From Moringa oleifera (taxonomy: Eukaryota > Streptophyta > Magnoliopsida > Brassicales > Moringaceae), in NCBI GenBank assembly GCA_021397835.1, contig JAJFZO010000344.1, positions 3,782,001-3,846,000 of the forward strand: a stretch of 64,000 nucleotides of DNA. The letters are read 5' to 3'. Of this stretch, positions 24,801 to 34,764 are shown piece after piece. The position numbers and the translations under genes are program-made. Below the pieces are notes generated by a model that saw only the letters and a program-made list of their open reading frames with translations, made no database searches and was not told the origin of the DNA. Every line of letters starts with the position of its first letter. Within the stretch, counting starts at the first letter, position 1.

Positions 24801-27800
24801 CTTGGACTTCAGTCATCATGATGCAGCTCCGTAGGAATTCAAGTGACCTATTCAATAGGGCTTTAAGTAACTTATTCCATAGGGCATAAAAGAGGCCTCT
24901 AACTTGTACAAATGGCCCCTCTATTTTGAGAACACGGGCCAGTGCATATTATCAAGAGTAAGACAAAGTAATGAAAAAAAAAAAAAAAAGAGGACCTTTG
25001 GGGAAAAAAAATCCTCCCTCCAACATAGAAAAGAGCTTAAAAAAAAAAGATGACATCCACAAAACCAGCACAGCACCAAGAAACCTAAAATTCACAAATA
25101 AAATGACAGGACCCACTGAAATCATCACACAATAATGATTCTGCAATGCACCAACCTCTCCCAGCTTATGCAGGAATCAGTTTCTCCCATAATAAAAATT
25201 CAGCATTAACTCTTTATCAAATATAATCAAAGGTATTGCATATGGTAAATCTGACAGCAAGAAAGTAAATGACTTTCCACCGCATTCACCCCTCTCAAAT
25301 TATGCAGCAATCAATTTCCCCCACATTCACTTAAAACAACTTATTAATCTAATAGCAGGTGTAACACATATGAAGTGAATCTACCAGTAAGAAAGCAAAC
25401 CTTATATCTGCGGTAGCATGCCTCATTATTTCCCAAAAATTTCTTCATAAACATATCCATCAAAAAACCAGCAAGACCATCCAGTAGCCACTCTGAGATA
25501 AACCATTATGCAATCATGAGTAGCAAACACACATGTTTTCTAAAAACCAAAATAAATCAGTAGTGCCCTAATGCCAATTAAGCAACACAAAAGAACATAG
25601 TCTGCCTACCATCATTAGGTGACTCTGGAGTAATATAAACTCCAAACCACTGTCTTGCAAGGGCAAAAGCAAGTCTTAAGCGTGTCTCTATCGTCTGTTA
25701 AGTTGAACTTCAACCCATTAGTATAGAACATGAAAAGAAACAAAAGCATGAAACACAAAACTTTATGCAGCTAACATTAGTATCATGAGAAGCCAACAAC
25801 AACTACAAAGAAACATGCTCGATATGAATCCACCCACTTACAGAAAAAAAGAGAGATTTTCTTCTTCTTTTTTTTTGTAGAAAAAATTTAATAAATTCTT
25901 TAGGTGAAATCTACGGAGAACCACGACATCTTTTCCCTTTTCAGATAAAGTTGTACGTATCTCAGACCACATTTGACATTCCTTTGCAAATTGTTAATTG
26001 GAGCAACGACCACTGAGAATAAGTTTTGACAGCAGGATGCACTATGATCTTTCCACAATAAATAACCACCAGACTATCCTTAAATTTTCTGCCTTGTCAC
26101 TGTAACAAGTCTGAACTGTTTTCACAGCACAGATTTGAATCAAAAATTCTCTTTGATTAGATTTGTTTGAAATAAAAATCAAGCAAAAGAATAAACCATA
26201 TTGCAGGTTATTTATGGAAGAAGTTTATGTTGAATCATAAACTTATCCAAGTACTTCAATCAATAGCAAATTTCAATGCTTGCAGTACCGTTAAATTTCA
26301 AAAAAAAATCTTTCCTTGATAAGCTCAAATTTTTTATAATACACTATTTCAACTAAAAGTTAGCTATACAACATGGTTCTTGAAAGCAGTCCAAACTGTT
26401 GACCTGCATCATCCATTCTTTCATGGATTTACTATCCTCAACAACTTCCTGTGTGAAATTTACAGCCACATGCAAGCGGAAACACAGACTCATATTCAGT
26501 TGAGTCTCAGGGTGAACAAACCTGATCAATAACCCTCTCATCAAATAACACTTGAGAACTGAAGATACTCATGGAAGCACCAAATGTTGATGAGGATACA
26601 GCCATCTCAGATGGTAAAAAGACTTGCTTGTATGACCCAAATGGAAATTTTGCATTAAGATAATCCTCATAATAACTGTTGAAAACAACACAACCAATCA
26701 AGAAAATACGCAAAATGTAACAATCTTATATGTCAAATCAATCCCATTAAGTAATTGAAAAGACAGAAATTACCAAACCTGAATGCTTCATGAAAGAATT
26801 CCACTGTATTACAAAGCCTCGGTAGATTAGGTGGCAAACACATGTGTGATATGCTGACATTATGACGATCAGGAAGGATTTTGAATGGTGCAACTGACAG
26901 AGATATCCATCGAGCAGCAACAGGAACATTTAACTTGTAGACATACGTTTTGCGAGGAGGATCATCCTTGCTCAGAACCTACAAAATTATGAGCAATGAA
27001 TTAACATCAATAAATCATCACAAGAGCCAAAACTAACAAAAGGTGTGGAGACCAAAAGCAATCAAAATGAAGTTAAAAACCATCATCTTGACCCAACTGA
27101 GAAACAAAGAAATGGAAAAGCGTCATCTTGGCCAGTTGACCAAATACAAATAGACTCTACCCTATTAAATGTTGTATTATTTCTTCTAAATGAAAGTATG
27201 GAAAACTAATCATAAAAACATAAGGCAACCATGCCACAAGAAGATGAATAAATTATTCCCTTACAAAGAAGGGAAAACGGAAGGGGGGGGGGGGGTGAGG
27301 GAAGAACCTAAATAGATTGCTCAAGGAATACATCTGCATGAAGTTATTAGATATTACTGCTCCCAATAGTATTACTATAAAGCAAAATAGGAATACCAAC
27401 AAGTTGCTTACAAACTCATTAGCATCTAAAACTTCAAAGATTCAAAATGCAATAGTAACTTAGACATCTAGCTCTCTATGTCAGAAGCAAGATGCTGATG
27501 TGAAATTCAATTCCTCAAAGTCCAGGAACCAAGTGAACTCAAAACCAAGGTAAAAGACAAAAGTTTCAGATGAACCCATGGATGCAAGATGCTAGCTTAT
27601 TTTCTTCAATATTCATATCATGCACTCCAGTTCTTCTACTCCAAAGCACGACCACAAGTGAAGTCATAAATCATGGAAGCTTCCATCTCCACTTTGTTCT
27701 AATTTTTATTTTTTCCCTTTTACAACCTACTGCACCACAAGTTACCATAACAGCTGTAAGACACATTCCTCCCTCCCGACACCAAATGCACCACCAAAAG

Positions 27801-30800
27801 GTCCACCCTCTATCAATCTCCCTCAGCACATGCAATAGCAAATATAAATAGCATTTTTTTAATTAATGATGGCACCGATACCTCTGAAACTAGTATTAAA
27901 GGTACCTACAATTGCAACACTTATTAACAAGACAAAAGCATCTGAATTAAAACCCTCTCCCAGGTTTTTGCCACGATGTAACAAACACTCAAGCATATAT
28001 ATCTTCTCCTTAAATAATAAAGAAAACCTGCTCGCCATCGTGGCATTTCAAGATTATGGGCTCCAAATCATAAAGCATCTATTACTAGTATTTTAGAAAG
28101 AAAAAAATATGAGTGCACTTTCATTTTAGCAGTCTGAGATAAGGACCAACACAAAATCTTAGATTCTAACACAGAACTCATAATGAATAGAAGTCATCTA
28201 GTAAAAAAGAAGAATCAAGAATAAACAACCCCCAAAGTAAACATTGAGACAAACAAGACATATGGCTGAGTCTATAACGGAAATACTAGTTGGACCTTTT
28301 AAGAAAAGTAAAAGATAACAAGCATTTCGTTTAAAAACAGTCTAAAGCTCAACCAACTTCTTTATACCTTCTAATCCATGCATTCTGATTGTTCTCAAAC
28401 AATCTACAAATACATACACATCAAAATCTTCACTTGATCTCAAACAAACTACAAACACCTAATGACAACATCTATATCAAAAGCTAGAAACGAAAATTGT
28501 TTTCATAGCTATAAAAATAAATGCAACTCAACTTTGAATAAAGCTCGGTTAATCTCTTCAATAGCTTATAGTCAAAGGCATAATACACAGAATCACTAAT
28601 CAAATTCATATTTAGAATAACTCCACATGACTAGTTCCCTCCTAAAAGCACTATCAAAACCAAGACCATTATTAAAACCAAGACCACATGCTATCTTCCA
28701 ATACAGACAAAAATTCTCCACTATTATAATACCTCAAATCTTAATAAATTGAAAGTCCACAAAATTGGATAAGTGCACAAGACAAAAGCAACAAATGGTC
28801 AGAGCTAGCTCTTACAAGTCTTCAAGACTAAACTTTTCTTCATATATTTTGGGGTCCATAGAACTAGGTGAGGGCATATGGTTCAAAAAAAGGACAACCA
28901 GAGCTAGCTTTGGAAGTTCATGAGTTGTTCATTTCTAGTAGTTTCTCTAAACTCAGATTGCCATGTGAGGCTAGTGGCACAACACATGATGTCATTACCC
29001 AGCCATAATCTGTTCTTCATGCATCATATACAAAAAACTAAACACATAATAGCCCTTAGGTCAACTCTAGAGATGATAAAATAGACTAACTTATTAATTA
29101 ACTAAAACATACATCATGACAACAAACTTCCTAAATATTCAATACATGAAGCTTTAAAATCAGCTTTACCTATGGCATTGGTTTTCATTCCTTCAAATTA
29201 TAGGAGCTCCTAGAATTACAATCACAGGATTAACTTAGTGCCTTAGACCGTATAAATCAAATTCACCTATCGAAACATTTCTCTTTTCTGTATTTTGCAT
29301 TGGTTTTGCCGGATCACATCATTTTTCCTTCAAAAGATGCAATAACCCTTAAAAGGAGTCTTCTCTTCCCTCCTCCCCCTTCAACGGGACTCCACAACTA
29401 GATCTCTAACTCAAGACACAACCTGCTAAACAGCGGTGGACATTGTGATGGAAGGGATGGCTGATAAACCTTGCAGTGCTGGATGGGACCATCAGTGAAA
29501 GTTGTTTTCTCTAAAATCAAGATTTCCTCTCCTATAAAGGGAACAATCCTCCCAGGTCACAGCTCAATTGACAAAGCCGATTCCAAAGATGCGTGCGGTG
29601 AGCGTGATTTGAACACGCGACCTTCAGATCTTCAATCTGACGCTCTCCCAACTGAGCTATCCCCGCAAGTCATGCACCAGTTGGGAATCAGGCCTGAGTC
29701 CTAACCATGAAAAGGTATCATCCAACAAATTGGAAAGAGCAGCAGGTGCAGCAAAGTGAGAATTTCCCTCCAGGGCATAAATGCATACTTAACCATTTAA
29801 TAGGCCATCAAAAAACAAAAACGCAAGGTTGAATGCTCTAAGAAAAAAATTTAAGGAGAAAAGGAGGTATTCAAGCTTGAAAATTAAAACAACCAAACCA
29901 AAACAACCTTCCAAAAGCCTCATCCTATAAAGGCACTAAAGGAATGACACGAGAGGCGACAGAGCACCAAAATTAGGCTTCTTCCCATACCACATTCATG
30001 GATATTGATAAATTGTGCTAATAAGCAGCTGAATATGGGGTGAATATTATTGCAATCATGAGTCTCCTACGTGTAGGTGCCTAGATGCAATTTTGTTTGT
30101 CATTCATTTAAATTCACAGAACAGTCTCAGGTCCATAACAAGATATAATGAATTTGGTTAATAGCCGCAAGTCCAGCACTACATGCTTCAATCTGATCTA
30201 TTGATGTTCAATATTGTTATTGGTGCTGGATGGTAAAGGGAAAATAAATCAAAAAAGAAAGATCATGAGGTAGATAATCTTTTTTCTATCCAAAGGTAGA
30301 GAAAATACCCATTTATTTTCTATCCAATGTCATACCAAAAGTACCAGATAAACCTCATCATCTAACCCATTACAACCACACAACTTTGAAGTAGCTGTTA
30401 AATATCTCTAAAACATGAGGAATATGAAATCATGTTCTGCTGCAACGGATTTCAATGACAGATTAAATGAAGCATATTAAAAAGAAAAAAGAACATGCAT
30501 ATTATTATTTTCTTGGATACTGCAGAAAGCCACACATCTCAGTTACACGTATTCATTCTATCAAAACTGGGAGCAAACTCCAGAGTTTACATTATCAATA
30601 TCAATATAAGTTAAAGGATACCAATCTATTGGGGTGTAACACAGGAAGTAAAACAAACCTTTACAAGGAATCTTAAAGACTATTCAACAAGGAAATACAT
30701 CTTATATTGCTTGCTACACGAGAAAATAAATAAAAAAAGATAATGTATAATAATTGTTTGGCAAAGTTTAGGATATTCTTATCTGAGTCTGCTCAAAAGT

Positions 30801-32119
30801 TACCTTGTTTTGCAAAATTGTCAGAAATAAATATGTTTTCAACAAGTTTAGTATCTAAATTCTTGAAATTAAGACAATTCTAGAAATAATGTAATCAGAT
30901 CCAAGACCAAAAGAGCACCTAATTTTGAAAATTCAAGTTTATCTCAACAAATTGCATGCATCCAATGATAGACAGTCATAATCCACAAAAATATATTAAA
31001 ATTTTTTATCTATAAATGATAAGCAATCCTTATGCACACAAACAAATAAGATGTTTTCATCCCTCACTGTAAGTATGACGTATCCATATGCATGAAATAT
31101 ATTCAGCTACCACACCTGGTATAGTAAGCTTCCAGCGCTGACAGCCACGAGATTCTGGGGAACTGTGAACTCCAAATCATAACTGAACAAATAATGTAAT
31201 GCTTAAATGAATTTACGGTAAACACTTAAATGACAAAAGATACCCCACAAGAAGCAAAAAATATAAATGAATAAGAACGATATAATCATTTTACCTGCAA
31301 CACTGATATTCATCATCAATACAAGGAAACCAGCACCGTGCACGCCTTATCTGGTTATCGGTATGTATCACATTGTCATCTAGATGAATCCCTGCCTCGG
31401 CTTTTTCTACCCAGTAGTCAATGCGAACCAGTTTGACATTCTGCAGCCAACATCAACCCACGTGAGTAACCACAGAAAGAGTAAACCACATCAAAACAAA
31501 TAGCTGCTTGAAAGCATCATGCCTAATGGTATCAACAATACAAAGCAGTCAAAAGGTAACAATTATTCAACCTATAATTGAGCAGATACACTTCCTATGT
31601 CATCAGGTCATGACTGCCTGTAAAATCAAGGAATCTTCCCACTATCCCCAGGAAAGATAGAGGATGACAAGAAAGGTAGGAGACCAAAAGCCATAACCTC
31701 ACAGTTATTCGATGCTGGTGGAGTCTTCAATTTATGAAGTATATCAAGGATGATATTTTTACGGAATATAGACATGCTTTTATTGCTCTCCACAACCCCG
31801 TGTACATGTTTTAGTCTGAAAAAACTTTAAATTCCTAAGCATCTTGGGTGCTCCAGACAAGTAAATTGCCCTCACTTCAACAATATAATAGCTGAAGGAA
31901 ACCATCAAATAAAATAACACTGATCATTAACGTACACAATTAGCTAAGATCTGAGCTCAACTGAATTCAAATATGCGTAAGTGGCTGTAAAGGCTGTATA
32001 TTTCTGTGTATTTAAATCACCGGCACAGTCAAGGCTGCTCACCTATGGATGGATCCATAGCACAATTTCCTTAATCAGAAAGGGAGGTGCCATTACGATT
32101 AACCAAAGAAATATATATC

Positions 32120-32195
<76 letters not shown>

Positions 32196-33257
32196 CAGAG
32201 AAACTGATATAAAATTGCACAATTTTAAATATATGAACAGTCATACAACCTGCTTGGCTTCAGCTGATGATTGCAAACCATTCTCTAAATTCATTTGATC
32301 TAGTTGTTCAGTCAAGCCCTTGAAAGGCTTGCAACAGTTGATCAGTAAGTTGGGCACCAACTCTCTCTCCAGAGATGATATATAGGCTGCACCTGCAGCA
32401 TCAGCAGCACTACTAGTGGATGACACTGAGCTCCACCTCTTGTCATTCTCTGCATTTTGATGATGTGGGTAGTATTCAAACTCGGTAGGCTCTCCATCAA
32501 CAAAAACGCTCTCGATCCCCAAATTCTCCGCATGGAGCCCAACAATCCCAATATCAGGGACAGCAATTTCTAACTCCGTGTAACTAAAGAAAACAACACA
32601 CAGAATTGTTAAAAACAAGGGCAAATAGCAGGAGATTATATAAAAGAAGACAAACTTCATGGAATAAAAAGGCTCAACCATGTCTACGAAGTTATCAAAA
32701 AGAGAAAATCATCTTGTACTTGTTTCTCTATCCAGCATACATAATGTCACACAAGTCAAAGCACCAGTTGTTAATTAAATTTATATGATATTTCAACTTA
32801 TGTTAATGTTTCATGAATGAAAGAGTTAGAGAGAGGGAGAGGGAGCATTAGTAACAATAATAATTCTAAAGAGTTCTCCAAACTTCACGCTAAGCAAAAA
32901 AAGTAGAATTTACCAAAATACCATTGCAATCGCAAGAAATGAATCAGTAAGGACAGTAACATGTACATTAAAGCACAGAGAGTCAAAAAAAAAAAAAAAA
33001 AAGATAGCAAGCTTGTCAAGATTCGATCACACACTAAAATGTAAATCAACAACATTTCAAAAATCAGCACAAGGCGCAAAAAGCGACGTTAGCAAACCCT
33101 ATATTGCAAGAAGAAGTAAGAGAGAGCAGGAGAGAGCGAACCCATAGATTTGGCGGGTATCCAAATCGATGGAGAGGCACAGCTTCTGATGACGGACAAC
33201 AGCTCCTGAATTCTCGGGCTTCGAGTCCTCGCTTTTCGGCTTACGAGGCTTCGGCAT
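848..33257 (-). CDS. TAF2: TAF2, TFIID subunit 2 (3' end beyond window)
   Basis: TAF2 is the TFIID subunit with an M1-aminopeptidase-like fold that helps bind core promoters. I recognised it from strong agreement with plant TAF2, beginning [11 protein letters not shown] and running through [20 protein letters not shown]. Exons, in transcript order: 33257-33142, 32583-32250, 31440-31295, 31182-31116, 26978-26779, 26675-26522, 25694-25610, 25492-25401, 17825-17700, 17526-17473, 15499-15431, 14671-14574, 14471-14127, 14039-13952, 12076-11951, 11854-11798, 10785-10706, 10623-10581, 8932-8846, 937-848. They sum to 2457 nt, exactly 819 codons with no stop, and all junctions are GT..AG. From memory the plant family is nearly 1400 aa, so roughly 40% of the C-terminus lies to the left of the window. 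Where active M1 peptidases carry HEXXH before the conserved QWFG, this protein has ALARQWFG (about residues 350-357), so no zinc site is expected. The later part ([23 protein letters not shown]) matches the conserved TAF2 core. The start codon is the first ATG in frame with conserved sequence. Confidence 0.95.
938..3339. other. TAF2 intron 19, part 3' of LINE 1
   Basis: Intronic sequence between the exon 20 acceptor and the LINE 1 tail. A short perfect hairpin (AGCTCCT TATGG AGGAGCT, about 1969-1987) and a T/G homopolymer junction near 2865-2880 are visible. I see no gene. Confidence 0.6.
3560..6620 (-). pseudogene. LINE 1 ORF2 pseudogene (endonuclease + reverse transcriptase)
   Basis: The endonuclease start is visible as [10 protein letters not shown] (near 6530) and VGDFHEVL (near 6160), where the family motif is GDFN. 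The reverse transcriptase follows with [16 protein letters not shown] and [11 protein letters not shown] (4850-4950), RQEIPLSP (4670-4690) and [10 protein letters not shown] (about 4530), where active enzymes have Y/FADD. The loss of the catalytic aspartate pair plus many stop codons make it dead. The region 6204-6300 contains a 51-bp tandem duplication. Confidence 0.88.
7070..8400 (-). pseudogene. LINE 1 ORF1 (gag-like) pseudogene
   Basis: Broken reading frames 5' of the endonuclease contain a stretch around 8250-8350 reading [20 protein letters not shown] and [12 protein letters not shown]. This resembles the N-terminal part of plant LINE ORF1 proteins (SVCVERKLFKIF-type). An open stretch remains at 7471-7070 without clear domains. 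Position and order, rather than strong domain matches, support the call. Confidence 0.6.
13595..13615. repeat. (TG)10 microsatellite in TAF2 intron 14
   Basis: An uninterrupted TG run within a wider TG/AC-rich stretch (13570-13680). Confidence 0.95.
14040..14126 (-). other. TAF2 intron 13, 87 nt, free of in-frame stops
   Basis: This intron lies between TAF2 exons 13 and 14. It has a normal GT donor (GTATGT) and AG acceptor. Its length is a multiple of three and the reading frame stays open through it, so retention would add 29 residues in frame and leave the rest of TAF2 unchanged. The added residues are hydrophobic and cysteine-rich and do not resemble conserved TAF2 sequence. Splicing is therefore the default expectation, with retention a possibility. 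Confidence 0.8.
14905..15224 (+). mobile_element. Ty1/copia 3' end with short LTR remnant, in TAF2 intron 11
   Basis: An open stretch at 14910-15044 reads [20 protein letters not shown] and then [11 protein letters not shown], ending at TAA. This is the C-terminal end of copia RNase H, just before the 3' LTR. It is followed by CATCCAACTTGAG and a purine-rich tract, then TGTTAG, the usual copia LTR beginning, at 15076. The LTR-like part ends around 15224 (AATAAACA), only about 149 bp, with TATAAAT inside. It lies antisense to TAF2. The rest of the element is absent. Confidence 0.75.
18142..18158. repeat. Target site duplication of LINE 2, left copy
   Basis: CATTAGTTGTTAAAACA next to the LINE oligo(A) tail. 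It matches CATTGGTTGTTAAACA at 23921-23936 with one substitution and one indel. Confidence 0.8.
18480..22180 (-). pseudogene. LINE 2 ORF2 pseudogene (endonuclease, RT, zinc knuckle)
   Basis: The endonuclease begins near 22175 (ILSWSVK, then IICTQETK) and contains [11 protein letters not shown] at about 21780. Reverse transcriptase pieces are [19 protein letters not shown] (20780), a region resembling [16 protein letters not shown] (20480), LDMEKTYDH (20400), and [11 protein letters not shown] (20100), the last standing where FADD is expected. The C-terminal zinc knuckle [19 protein letters not shown] lies at 18540-18600. Many stops and frameshifts, loss of the catalytic DD, and a 29-bp tandem duplication at about 20793-20850 show it is dead. 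Confidence 0.9.
22250..23840 (-). pseudogene. LINE 2 ORF1 (gag-like) pseudogene
   Basis: Decayed reading frames lie between the 5' boundary and the endonuclease. The longest open stretch, 23837-23604, starts [14 protein letters not shown] and includes [14 protein letters not shown]. This fits the opening of plant LINE ORF1 proteins, but no definite domain can be named. Confidence 0.5.
23921..23936. repeat. Target site duplication of LINE 2, right copy
   Basis: CATTGGTTGTTAAACA at the 5' end of LINE 2, paired with 18142-18158. It marks the insertion as near full length. Confidence 0.8.
27283..27295. repeat. Poly(G)13 tract in TAF2 intron 4
   Basis: A run of 13 G on the plus strand (C on the TAF2 sense strand), unusual in an AT-rich intron. 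The exact length should be treated with caution because homopolymers are prone to sequencing error. Confidence 0.8.
29594..29666 (-). tRNA. tRNA-Phe (anticodon GAA), inside TAF2 intron 4
   Basis: The minus strand folds as a 73-nt cloverleaf. The acceptor GCGGGGA pairs with TCACCGC except for one G-A mismatch. The D stem is GCTC/GAGC, the anticodon stem TCAGA/TCTGA has loop TTGAAGA (anticodon GAA), and the T stem GCGTG/CACGC has loop TTCAAAT. The A box (TAGCTCAGTTGG) and B box (GTTCAAATC) fit RNA polymerase III consensus. Compared with the plant tRNA-Phe I remember, it differs at loop position 32 and at two T-loop positions. No run of four T occurs until about 77 nt downstream, so termination looks weak. 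It may be a functional divergent copy or an old pseudogene. It lies on the same strand as TAF2. Confidence 0.82.
32125..32195. repeat. (AC)20 plus AT-rich microsatellite in TAF2 intron 2
   Basis: A perfect AC run of 20 units runs directly into about 31 bp of AT repeat. It starts about 54 nt inside the intron from the exon 2 donor (32249). Confidence 0.95.
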
Positions 33258-34764
33258 GGCTCTTCCCTTTCTTTCTCTCTCCTCCCTGTCCTCCCTCCGC
33301 CTACAAACTCAGCTCGCCAGGCTTCGACTGGGATTTTATTTATAGAGGTCTTCATGAACACTCTGGTTCTGGGTCATCCTTGATGACGTTTGTGCCCTAG
33401 CTCTGCTGTCTCATTCTGAGCGTCCACTTGGCGCTTTCAAAGATCTGACGGTCGACACAAACTCTCTTTGACTGACTGGCCCCTGGGACCCAATCCGGAG
33501 ATGTTCTCGTGTCAAATTAATTAATTTCAAAATATTGAAAGAAAATTTACATTTCTTTTTGAGAAAATTATATTGTTGACATTTTTACATTCAGTAAAGA
33601 AAATAAAAAAAAATCTATTATTTTTAATTTAGTCTGATCATTTTATCTAATAAATTTTTAAAATTAATTTTTTTCAAATACCAAAACCGAATTTATAATT
33701 TATTTTGCTTAAGGAACTTATAATTTGTTAAATATTTATTTATTGCGCAAAAAATTGCCAAAACAATCATAAAATGAAAAACCACAGCAAAAATTGTTTT
33801 TCATTTAATAAAAATTTTTGATTAATTATTATATTTTGACAGGAATTAAATCATCCTTACATGTCCCTTGGAGCTGTAAAGCTTATTGGAGTCCATAGAA
33901 TCTGATGTGCCTGAGAGATTCTATAAAAATTATAAATAAAAAATTTATTAAATTTAATGAATAAAGATATTCACATAATTTTTCATCAAATATTCAATAA
34001 TTCTGGACGTACTTTTTTTGTTAATTAATTAGATTTACTTTATTTTTAATATTTTAAGTAAACTCTAATTTAATTTTTAAATAATTAAATCAATTAATTA
34101 TACATGAATTTAAATATTTTTTATTTATATTGATCAAAATATTAATATTAACAAATGTAAGATTTTAATTTTTTACGTTTCATAAATATGTTTTAAAATT
34201 ATCATAAATAATATATCAAAAAATTTGTAATGATTAATCAAATAATATTTTAAATAAGGTTTATTGTTTAAAAATTTAAAAAAATAATGGAAAGTATATA
34301 GAATTATGTTTTGGTACACAAGTTGTTTCTTATCTTGAAAAAGAAATATACTTATAAAATCTTTAAATCTTGGACCTAATTTTTTTAACATAATTATTTA
34401 AAGTTTTATAAAATAAAAATTATATATTAAATTTTAAAAAAGAAAAAACAAATGGGCAAACACCTTTCGAGCTTAGGGCCTGCCCTCTTCATTTGTTTGC
34501 CCACTCCCTTCATCCTCACTTCTTTGATTACGGATCTCTCCGTGGTTCCACCTGCGGAGAGACGAGAGTATTGCCAGTACAGTGAAATTGAAGTTTTCAA
34601 AACCCTGACAATTAACATTATAACTGCTTTTAGCTCAACAATCATTGCGGAGAGACAGATTAGCAGTGAGTACAAGTCTTTTGGAGAAACTGAGACCAAG
34701 GAAAGGGAGAGACTATTGTTTAATGGGAATTCGCATTTGTTCATAGAATCTAGCAAATCCCTAA
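33258..34764. promoter_or_regulatory. Divergent intergenic region between TAF2 and TFIIE alpha
   Basis: The 1507 bases between the two divergent start codons hold both promoters and 5' UTRs. The part next to TAF2 (33258-33500) and the part next to TFIIE (34450-34764) have moderate GC content. The centre (33520-34440) is very AT-rich. No TATA box could be assigned with confidence, and no other gene is visible. Confidence 0.6.

Larger units (their letters stand above)
26979..31115. other. TAF2 intron 4
   Basis: A 4.1-kb intron with the tRNA-Phe gene at 29594-29666 and a poly(G) tract. Outside these, no coding sequence or element was identified. Confidence 0.7.

Noticed and set aside
29471..29704. 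77-codon plus-strand open frame containing [18 protein letters not shown]
   Set aside because: That peptide is the well-known false translation of the antisense of a tRNA gene.
31981..32298. 105-codon plus-strand open frame with TH and IYI repeats
   Set aside because: It is the translation of the AC/AT microsatellite in a TAF2 intron.
33089..33400. Open frames on both strands over TAF2 exon 1
   Set aside because: They are alternative frames of TAF2 exon 1 and its GC-richer 5' region.
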